A stretch of 37,058 nt of DNA, taken from positions 1 to 37,058 of the forward strand of contig NZ_WYCT01000031.1 of NCBI RefSeq assembly GCF_011008945.1. The letters are read 5' to 3'. Of this stretch, positions 7,703 through 14,114 are shown piece by piece. Every line of letters begins with the position of its first letter. Positions within the stretch are counted from its first letter, which is position 1. Below the pieces are notes generated by a model, which was given only the letters and a program-made list of their open reading frames with translations, searched no databases and was not told the DNA's origin. The translations under genes and the position numbers were made by a program. The stretch is from Streptomyces harenosi (GTDB taxonomy: Bacteria; Actinomycetota; Actinomycetes; Streptomycetales; Streptomycetaceae).

Positions 7703-7752
7703 AACCTACGGTCTCGTAACCTACGGACTCGTAGCCTACGATTCCGTAGGTT
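7703..7752. promoter_or_regulatory. multi-repeat operator upstream of the acyl-ACP desaturase
   Basis: Three direct copies of A(A/G)CCTACG(G/A) start at 7703, 7718 and 7733, exactly 15 bp apart, and the interposed bases are also similar (TCTCGT, ACTCGT). The second copy forms a perfect 10-bp inverted repeat, AACCTACGGA (7718-7727) with TCCGTAGGTT (7743-7752). The third copy forms CCTACG-ATTC-CGTAGG. This looks like a multimeric binding site for a TetR-type lipid regulator, placed 57 bp before the desaturase ATG. No regulator gene adjoins it. Confidence 0.65.
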
Positions 7753-7808
7753 CCGGCACCGCTCGCCGGTCGCACATCCGCTTTGCCGTACGTCCCCCTG
7801 GAGTACCC

Positions 7809-8783
7809 ATGACGATCACTTCCCCCCAGCTCGGCAGCCCCTCCGTATGGACCGACGCCCGGCTGTTGTACGCCTTGGAGGAAGTGGTCGAGACCGAACT
7901 GAACCGGCACCTGAAGGTCGCCAAGGACTGGATGCCCCACGAGTACGTGCCCTGGAGCGACGGCCGGAACTTCCCCGGCTTCTTCGAGGACGGCGAGTCC
8001 TGGGACAAGGAGCAGTCCAAGGTCACCGAGGTCGGCCGGATCGCCCTGGTCGTCAACCTCCTGACGGAGGACAACCTCCCCAGCTACCACCACGAGATCG
8101 CCTCGCTGTTCGGCCGGGACGGCGCCTGGGGCACCTGGGTGCACCGCTGGACGGCCGAAGAGGGGCGCCACGGCATCGTGATGCGGGACTACCTGCTCAC
8201 CTCGCGCGCCGTCGACCCGGACAAGCTGGAGCGGTTCCGCATGGCCCACATGAGCGAGGGCTTCGAGTCGGACAACCGGCACTCGATGCTGCACTCGGTG
8301 GCCTACGTCGCCTTCCAGGAGCTGGCCACCCGCATCTCGCACCGCAACACCGGCCACCAGTCCGGCGACCCGGTCTGCGACCGCATGCTGGCCCGCATCG
8401 CGACCGACGAGAACCTGCACATGGTCTTCTACCGGAACCTGCTCAAGGCGGCCTTCGAGCTGGCGCCCGATCTGACGATGCAGGCCGTGCGCGACGTGGT
8501 CGTCAACTTCCGGATGCCCGGGCACGGCATCCCCGGCTTCGAGCGGGCCGCCGCCCAGATGGCGATCGGCGAGGTGTACAACCTGCGCATCCACCACGAC
8601 GACGTGCTCCAGCCCGTGCTGCGCCACCTGAAGGTCATGGAGATCGACGGTCTGGGCCCCGACGGGCTGCGGGCCCAGGAGGAGCTGGGGCTGTTCCTGG
8701 GCGGGCTCGACGCGCAGGCCGCCAAGTTCGACGAGAAGCTGGCGGCGCGCAAGGCGCGGCTGGCCGCCCGCGCGGGCGGCTGA
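7809..8783 (+). CDS. acyl-ACP desaturase (soluble di-iron, DesA-like)
   Basis: A 324-residue soluble ferritin-like protein of the FA_desaturase_2 family, which introduces a double bond into acyl-ACP using O2 and reduced ferredoxin. Di-iron ligand helices are recognisable: the ELNRHL helix (about 30-35), ED...SYHHEI (about 90-100), TAEEGRHGIVMRDYL (about 117-131) with the EExxH motif, and IATDENLHMVFYRNLL (about 199-214) with DENLH. No membrane segments are present, unlike the integral desaturases. The ATG at 7809 follows CTGGAG at about 7798-7803. The repeat-rich operator upstream suggests lipid-responsive control of membrane fluidity. It is monocistronic. Confidence 0.9.
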   Translation: MTITSPQLGSPSVWTDARLLYALEEVVETELNRHLKVAKDWMPHEYVPWSDGRNFPGFFEDGESWDKEQSKVTEVGRIALVVNLLTEDNLPSYHHEIASLFGRDGAWGTWVHRWTAEEGRHGIVMRDYLLTSRAVDPDKLERFRMAHMSEGFESDNRHSMLHSVAYVAFQELATRISHRNTGHQSGDPVCDRMLARIATDENLHMVFYRNLLKAAFELAPDLTMQAVRDVVVNFRMPGHGIPGFERAAAQMAIGEVYNLRIHHDDVLQPVLRHLKVMEIDGLGPDGLRAQEELGLFLGGLDAQAAKFDEKLAARKARLAARAGG

Positions 8784-8797
8784 GACCCCCGGCCGGT

Positions 8798-8860
8798 ACG
8801 CGGCTGCGGCCCGCGCCGGTACGCCGCCTCCCGGCGCCGTCGCCGGCTCCGCAGCCGCGT
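8798..8860 (+). terminator. long-range inverted repeat after the desaturase gene
   Basis: ACGCGGCTGCGG (8798-8809) and CCGCAGCCGCGT (8849-8860) form a perfect 12-bp stem enclosing about 39 GC-rich nt that can fold further. It begins 14 bp after the desaturase stop, between that gene and the convergent wbl gene, so it is a plausible bidirectional terminator. Confidence 0.45.
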
Positions 8861-8989
8861 CCCGTACGCCGTCGAGCGGGTGGCGGCGCGGCGCGCCGTG
8901 GCCGGTGGAGCGGGCGGGCCTCCGCCCGGTCACCGGTGGGGGGCCGCCGGTGCGGGCCGGGCCCGCCGCCGGGGTCCGGGGTCGCCCGG

Positions 8990-9238
8990 TCAGCGGGCGG
9001 TGCGCCGCAGTTCCAGCCGTTCCTTCTCGGACAGGCCGCCCCACACGCCGAAGCGCTCGTCGTTGCTGAGCGCGTACTCCAGGCAGGCCGAGCGGATCGG
9101 GCACAGACCGCAGATGCGCTTCGCCTCCCGCACGGAGCTGCCGGGCTCGGGGAAGAAGAAGTCTCCCCCGGTCTGCGCGCACAACGCCTCCTGCTGCCAG
9201 TCGAACTCGGGCGGCGACGTGATCGTTTCCAGGTGCAT
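8990..9238 (-). CDS. WhiB-like (Wbl) iron-sulfur transcription factor
   Basis: An 82-residue Wbl protein. Four conserved cysteines are visible in the order expected for a [4Fe-4S] cluster: Cys at about 20 (QEALC), then C-x2-C-x5-C in ICGLCPIRSAC (about 43-53). The GVWGG turn (FGVWGGLSEKERLELRR) and a basic C-terminal tail follow. Wbl proteins act with the principal sigma factor to control development, redox or antibiotic responses in actinobacteria. ATG 9238 (MHLETITSPPEFDW) is chosen because the upstream in-frame extension is low-complexity and unlike any Wbl protein. It is one of the short Wbl forms; I cannot assign the exact paralogue letter with confidence. Confidence 0.93.
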   Translation of the reverse strand: MHLETITSPPEFDWQQEALCAQTGGDFFFPEPGSSVREAKRICGLCPIRSACLEYALSNDERFGVWGGLSEKERLELRRTAR

Positions 9239-9449
9239 GGACAGGATCGTGCCCGGCGGTGAAAAACATCCGATCAACGCGGGATCAACGGGCGGGCCTG
9301 GGCTGTCCCCGCCTCGATCGTCCCCGGTGCGGCGCCGGTGCGCACGGCGGCGCGCGGACGCGGGGCGCCGGTCCGCTCCGGCGGCGCGTGACGGTGAGCG
9401 GTGCCAGACTCGGCAGAGCAGGCAGCGCGACCCTTCGAGGAGGGCGATG

Positions 9450-10235
9450 ATGCTCACCACCCGTTTCGTCGACGGCGCCCCGAACTGGATCGACGTCGGC
9501 ACGTCCGACATCGACGGCGCCGCCTCGTTCTACGGCTCCCTCTTCGGCTGGCGCTTCCGGTCGGCGGGGCCGGAGGCGGGCGGCTACGGCTTCTTCCAGC
9601 TCGACGGCAGGACGGCGGCCGGCGGCATGCAGCTTCCCCCGGAGCAGGGTCCGCCGTCGTGGACGGTGTACTTCCGGTCCCCGGACGCGGAGGCCACCCT
9701 CCGGGCCTGCGAGCAGGCGCACGGCAGGGTGCTCATGCGGCCGATGGACGTGATGGAGCAGGGCCGCATGGCGATCCTGGCCGACCAGGCGGGCGTGCGG
9801 TTCGGCATCTGGCAGCCCGGGCGGCTGGCGGGCCTGGACGTGGCCGGGGAGGACGGCTCGCTGTGCTGGGTCGAGCTGTACACGCCGGATGTGGCGGCCG
9901 CGGCCGCGTACTACCAGGCCGTGCTCGGCCTGGAGACCTCGGCCGTGTCGTTCCCCGGCGGCACGTACACCTGCGTCAACCCCGCCGGGCAGGGCGAGGA
10001 CGCCATGTTCGGCGGTCTGGTCCCGCTGGCCGACGACCCGTCCGAGACCGAGCCGTACTGGCTGCCGTACCTCGCGGTGGCCGACGCGGACGCCACGGTC
10101 GCCCGGGCTCGGGAACTGGGCGGCACGGTGCGCCTGCCGGCCACGGACATCCCGGGCGTCGGCCGTGTCGCCCGCCTCGCCGATCCCTACGGCGCCCGGT
10201 TCGCGGTGATCCGGCCCCTGCCGCAGCAGGAGTAG
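9450..10235 (+). CDS. two-domain VOC (glyoxalase/bleomycin-resistance fold) protein
   Basis: A 261-residue protein with two consecutive vicinal oxygen chelate domains. Domain 1 (about 8-120) starts PNWIDVGTSDIDGAASFYGSLFGWRF and ends MAILADQAGVRFGIWQP. Domain 2 (about 135-258) starts CWVELYTPDVAAAAAYYQAVLGLE and ends RVARLADPYGARFAVIRP. Such tandem VOC proteins include dioxygenase- or hydroxylase-annotated proteins of unknown substrate; in domain 1 the usual metal-binding His is absent (NWIDV). AGGAGGG (9438-9444) lies two bases before an ATG at 9447 and five before this ATG at 9450, so the second is preferred. A terminator hairpin separates it from the convergent laccase gene. Confidence 0.85.
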   Translation: MLTTRFVDGAPNWIDVGTSDIDGAASFYGSLFGWRFRSAGPEAGGYGFFQLDGRTAAGGMQLPPEQGPPSWTVYFRSPDAEATLRACEQAHGRVLMRPMDVMEQGRMAILADQAGVRFGIWQPGRLAGLDVAGEDGSLCWVELYTPDVAAAAAYYQAVLGLETSAVSFPGGTYTCVNPAGQGEDAMFGGLVPLADDPSETEPYWLPYLAVADADATVARARELGGTVRLPATDIPGVGRVARLADPYGARFAVIRPLPQQE

Positions 10236-10290
10236 GCCCTCAGCAGGAACAACACCTGCGAGAAGAAGAACAGGACCTGTGCCCCCTCCT

Positions 10291-10324
10291 CGGTGACGTG
10301 CCCGGCGAGCGCCGGTCGTCACCG
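10291..10324. terminator. bidirectional terminator hairpin between VOC and laccase genes
   Basis: CGGTGACG (10291-10298) pairs with CGTCACCG (10317-10324), and an inner CCGGC/GCCGG stem extends the fold. It lies 18 bp before the laccase stop codon on the opposite strand and about 55 bp past the VOC stop. Confidence 0.5.
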
Positions 10325-10341
10325 GGAGCCCGCCCCGTCCG

Positions 10342-11346
10342 TCAGTGCTCGTGGCGGGCTTCCGCCTCGGGGCTCGGCGAGGGGTGCGCGGCGTGCGCGT
10401 GGTCGTGCGGGTCGTACCCGGGAATGGTCCCGTCCGCCTTCTTCACCAAAAACAGCCCCACCATCCCCATGTCCGAGTGGCTCTGGACGTGGCAGTGGTA
10501 CATCCACGCCCCCGCGCCCACCCCCTCGCCCGCGATCACCTGGAAGCCGAAGGAGTCCGCGGGGCCGGTGATCTTGTTGTCGATGACCTGGCTCGGGTCC
10601 TCGGGCCCGGTGAGCAGGCCCGTGCGGTTGTCCGCCCAGCGGTGACCGTGCAGGTGGAAGGTGTGGTAGTACTCGCCGTGCGTGATCACCACGAACTCCA
10701 CCCGGTCGCCCACGGTCGCCTCGAAGTCCGGACCCGTGTGCGGGGGCCGGTTGTTGATGAGCATGTCGTTGAAGACGACGGTGTGCGTCCGGTCCGGCAG
10801 GACGTCGCCGTGGCGGCGGACGATCACCGCGCCGTACAGGCCCTTGCGGATGCCGCCGGTGCCGTGCTCGGTGCCGACCACATGGTCGTGGTAGTGCCAG
10901 TAGCCCGCGCTGCCCGCCCGCCAGGTGCCGTCCTTGCGGCGGCCGGGCGCGTGGGTGCGCCAGGTGTAGGTACGGCTGCCGCCCGGCTCCACGTGGCTCT
11001 TGTTCTGTTTCGTGCCGTCGCTGGAGATCTCGTAGTCCAGGCCGTGGACGTGCAGGCTCGCCGCCACGTCCATCGTGTTCTCCAGCTCGATGTGCAGGGT
11101 GTCGCCCTCGTTGAGTTCGATCAGCGGGCCGGGGATGGTCGCCTTGCCCCTCTCCAGGCCGTAGCCCATCTGCCCGTCGGGCAGCTTCTCGGCGTACAGC
11201 TTGAGGTGTCTCACCTCTCCCCCGGCCGGGGCCGTCCGCAGCCCCGCGGCGGTGGCGGCACCGGCGGACCCGGACGCCAGCGGCAGCGATGTCGCCGCGG
11301 CCGCGCCGCCCAGCACCATCCGCCGGTTGAAGCTGCGTCTGTCCAT
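10342..11346 (-). CDS. slac: two-domain small laccase (SLAC), Tat-exported
   Basis: A 334-residue multicopper oxidase that couples one-electron oxidation of phenols to O2 reduction outside the cell. The N-terminus [13 protein letters not shown] is a twin-arginine signal, so it is exported folded. Copper-ligand motifs are LHVHG (99-101), YWHYHDH (151-155), HTFHLHGH (228-235) and [13 protein letters not shown] (284-295); Cys285 is the type 1 ligand. There are only two cupredoxin domains, as in the trimeric small laccases, and the sequence closely follows my memory of S. coelicolor SLAC. The tail is His-rich (DHAHAAHP...RHEH). GGGGAG lies before the ATG. It is divergent from the secreted sugar dehydrogenase unit, which suggests joint control. 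Confidence 0.95.
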   Translation of the reverse strand: MDRRSFNRRMVLGGAAAATSLPLASGSAGAATAAGLRTAPAGGEVRHLKLYAEKLPDGQMGYGLERGKATIPGPLIELNEGDTLHIELENTMDVAASLHVHGLDYEISSDGTKQNKSHVEPGGSRTYTWRTHAPGRRKDGTWRAGSAGYWHYHDHVVGTEHGTGGIRKGLYGAVIVRRHGDVLPDRTHTVVFNDMLINNRPPHTGPDFEATVGDRVEFVVITHGEYYHTFHLHGHRWADNRTGLLTGPEDPSQVIDNKITGPADSFGFQVIAGEGVGAGAWMYHCHVQSHSDMGMVGLFLVKKADGTIPGYDPHDHAHAAHPSPSPEAEARHEH

Positions 11347-11472
11347 GCCGAACTCCCCACGCTGGTAAGGAACGTGCCGGGACGTGGCTGCGATGAGCCG
11401 GTGCGACCGTACCGGGCACCGATCCGTTTATCCACACTCAGGACAAAGTTTGTGGCATCCCGGTCATACCTA

Positions 11473-11501
11473 TTGGCGAACGGCGCAAAGAGGTCTAGCT
11501 T
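11473..11501 (+). promoter_or_regulatory. candidate promoter of the ThuA/dehydrogenase unit
   Basis: TTGGCG (11473-11478) and TAGCTT (11496-11501) are 17 bp apart, with a predicted start near 11508, about 40 bp before the chosen ATG. The stretch around it is AT-richer than the flanks. Confidence 0.4.
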
Positions 11502-11549
11502 CCATGGCGCTGTTGCTGTCGCCGCGACCGAGGAGGGGTGGGTGACCGC

Positions 11550-14114
11550 ATGCGCTTCACATCGCATCACGGACCCATGCACTTACGAGGATTGAGCGCA
11601 CGAAGCACCACGAGCGCCGAGGGCCCCCGAGACACCGGTGGCACCCGAGGCGCCGCCGGCCGCAGGAGACGGGTCTGGGCGGCCTCCCTGACCGCGGGGG
11701 TGGTGGCCGCCGGGCTCCTGTCGGGGCCGGCCGCCGGCGCGCGCCCCGCCGATCCGGCCCTGACAACGATGTCGATCACCTCCCCGCCGGGCGGCTCGAA
11801 CGTCCGCGTCCTGATCTTCTACGGGTCGGCGGCGCCCGGCGGTGAGTCGCCGCTGGTCAACGCCGGGATCGAGGCCATCGAGCAGATCGGGCTGTCCGGA
11901 CCGGCGGGGCAGCGGTTCCGGGTGGAGGCCACGGACGACGCCTCCGTCTTCACCGACGACCGCAGGCTCAGCCGTTACAACGCCGTGGTCTTCCCGACCG
12001 GCGGCGGCGACGTCCTCGACCCGGACCAGGAGGCGGGCCTGGAGGCGTACATGGAGGCCGGCGGCGGTTTCGTCGGCATCCATGACGCGGCGCGCGCCGA
12101 ACCGTACTCCGACTGGTTCACGGGACTCGTCGGCGCCCGCCCGGCCACCTCCGGCCCGGCGGAGGTCCAGCGGGCCACCGTCGAGGTCGGCGACCGGCTC
12201 CACCCGGCCACCAAGGACCTGCCGGTGCAGTGGAAGCGGCCGGACAAGTGGCTGAACTGGGTGAAGAACCCCTCCGGCGAGGTGCACACCGTGGCCCGGG
12301 TGCGCGAGTCGACGTACCGTCCCGGCGCGGGCGCCAACGGCTGGGACCACCCGGTCAGCTGGTGCCGGGACTACGACGGCGGGCGCTCCTTCTACACCGG
12401 CATGGGCGGCACCGTCTCGTCGTACGACGAGACCGACTTCCGCGAGCACCTGCGCGGGGCGCTGCTGTGGACCACCCGGCTGGTGCGGGCCGACTGCACG
12501 GCGACGATCAGCGGCAACTACAAGGCGGAGCGGCTGACCCGGCCCAACCAGCCGGGGCTGAGCGACCAGATCGGCGAGCCGCACGGCCTGGTCACCGCCC
12601 CCGACGGCCGGGTGTTCTACATCGGCCGCGGCGGCGGCGACGCCTCCCAGCCGGTGGTCACCGACTGGAACGACCCCGACATCGGCAAGGGCCGGGGCCA
12701 GATCCACGTCTACGACCCGCGGACGAAGGAGGTCACGCTCGCGGGCGAGCTGACGGTCTTCGGCAACAAGGGCGGCGGCGAGGAACTGGTGAAGGTGGAG
12801 GAGGGGCTGCTCGGCATCGAGCTGGATCCGCGGTTCGAGGAGAACGGGTGGGTGTATCTGCACTACACACCGCACTCCCGGATCAACCGCGACACCCACA
12901 TGGCCGAGCGGCGCGTCTCCCGTTTCACCTTCGACGAGGCCACCGGCAGGCTGGACCTGGACAGCGAGAAGGTGCTGCTGCACTGGCCGGTGCAGATCCA
13001 CAGTTGCTGCCACGCCGGCGGCGGCATGGCCTGGGACTCCCGGGGCAACCTGTACATCGCCACCGGCGACAACAACTCCAGTGGCTTCAGCGGCGGCTAC
13101 TCGGGCAACAACCCGCAGCCGAACTTCAAGGGCGTCTCCTTCGCCGACGCCCGCCGCACCGCCGGCAACACCAACAACCTCAACGGCAAGATCCTGCGCA
13201 TCCACCCGGAGCCGGACGGGACGTACACGATCCCCGAGGGCAACCTCTTCACCGGCAAGGAGACCGACGAGGGCGGCGGCAAGACCCGCGGTGAGATCTA
13301 CGTGATGGGCGTGCGCAACCCGGCGCGCATCTTCGTCGACAAGTCGACCGACATCCTCTACGCGGGCTGGGTCGGTCCGGACGCGGGCAGCCCGTCGCCG
13401 ACCTGGGGGCCGGCCAAGTACGACCAGTTCGCCGTGATCACCAAGGCGAGCAACCGGGGCTGGCCGTACTGCATGGGCAACAAGCAGCCCTACCGGGACC
13501 GCAACCTGCCCGACCCGTCCCAGCCGCTGGGGTGGTACGACTGCGACCGGCCGCGGAACGAGTCGCCCAACAACGACGGCCTGGTCAACCTGCCCCCGGT
13601 GACCGGCAACAACATCTGGTACGCGCCCGACGGCGGCGGACCGGACTTCCCGCGCGACGCCGACGGCGTCCCGTCCTACCGGCAGGCGGAGGCGACCTAC
13701 CGGCTGCCGTGGCTCAAGGGCGGCGGCCAGGCGGCGATGAACGGTCCCGTCTACCGGTACGACGCCGCGGGCGACAGCGCGGCCAGGTGGCCGCGGTACT
13801 GGGACGGCAAGTGGTTCGTCGGCGACTTCTACGACGCCGACCAGCCGCGCAACGCGGTGCTGATGGACCCGAAGACGCAAGGTGACGGCGGGGTGCCGGT
13901 GCACTCGGAGTCGCTGAAGAAGATCGTGCCGGTCGGCAACGACGGCATCCGGAACCTGATGGACTGGAAGTTCGGTCCGGACGGCGCGCTGTACGTCCTC
14001 GACTACGGGCGCGGATTCTTCACCTCGGACTCCAAGTCGGCCCTGTGGCGGGTCACCTACACGGGCGGCGGGCCCACCCCGCCGGCCGACCGGCTGGCGA
14101 GGGGGACGCGGTGA
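11550..14114 (+). CDS. secreted ThuA domain + PQQ-type glucose/sorbosone dehydrogenase fusion
   Basis: An 854-residue exported protein. A long basic N-region followed by VWAASLTAGVVAAGLLSGPAAGARPADP (about 40-68) is a signal peptide. Residues about 83-310 form a ThuA (glutamine-amidotransferase-like) domain: VRVLIFYGS, NAVVFPTGGGDVLD, GGGFVGIHDAA and SFYTGMGGT. Residues about 330-845 are a six-bladed glucose/sorbosone dehydrogenase propeller: EPHGLVTAPDGRVFYIGRGG, EEGLLGIELDPRFEENGWVY, HAGGGMAWDSRGNLYIATGD, EIYVMGVRNPARI and WKFGPDGALYVLDYGRGFF. A vicinal Cys pair occurs in HSCCHAGGG. No cytochrome domain is present, so another electron acceptor is needed. AGGAGGGG (11531-11538) precedes the ATG; GTG 11538 is an unlikely alternative. 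It overlaps the next gene by 4 bp. Confidence 0.88.
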   Translation: MRFTSHHGPMHLRGLSARSTTSAEGPRDTGGTRGAAGRRRRVWAASLTAGVVAAGLLSGPAAGARPADPALTTMSITSPPGGSNVRVLIFYGSAAPGGESPLVNAGIEAIEQIGLSGPAGQRFRVEATDDASVFTDDRRLSRYNAVVFPTGGGDVLDPDQEAGLEAYMEAGGGFVGIHDAARAEPYSDWFTGLVGARPATSGPAEVQRATVEVGDRLHPATKDLPVQWKRPDKWLNWVKNPSGEVHTVARVRESTYRPGAGANGWDHPVSWCRDYDGGRSFYTGMGGTVSSYDETDFREHLRGALLWTTRLVRADCTATISGNYKAERLTRPNQPGLSDQIGEPHGLVTAPDGRVFYIGRGGGDASQPVVTDWNDPDIGKGRGQIHVYDPRTKEVTLAGELTVFGNKGGGEELVKVEEGLLGIELDPRFEENGWVYLHYTPHSRINRDTHMAERRVSRFTFDEATGRLDLDSEKVLLHWPVQIHSCCHAGGGMAWDSRGNLYIATGDNNSSGFSGGYSGNNPQPNFKGVSFADARRTAGNTNNLNGKILRIHPEPDGTYTIPEGNLFTGKETDEGGGKTRGEIYVMGVRNPARIFVDKSTDILYAGWVGPDAGSPSPTWGPAKYDQFAVITKASNRGWPYCMGNKQPYRDRNLPDPSQPLGWYDCDRPRNESPNNDGLVNLPPVTGNNIWYAPDGGGPDFPRDADGVPSYRQAEATYRLPWLKGGGQAAMNGPVYRYDAAGDSAARWPRYWDGKWFVGDFYDADQPRNAVLMDPKTQGDGGVPVHSESLKKIVPVGNDGIRNLMDWKFGPDGALYVLDYGRGFFTSDSKSALWRVTYTGGGPTPPADRLARGTR

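Noticed and set aside
11428..11436. TTATCCACA as a replication origin element
   Set aside because: A single DnaA box without a cluster, AT-rich unwinding region or dnaA/dnaN genes does not make an origin.
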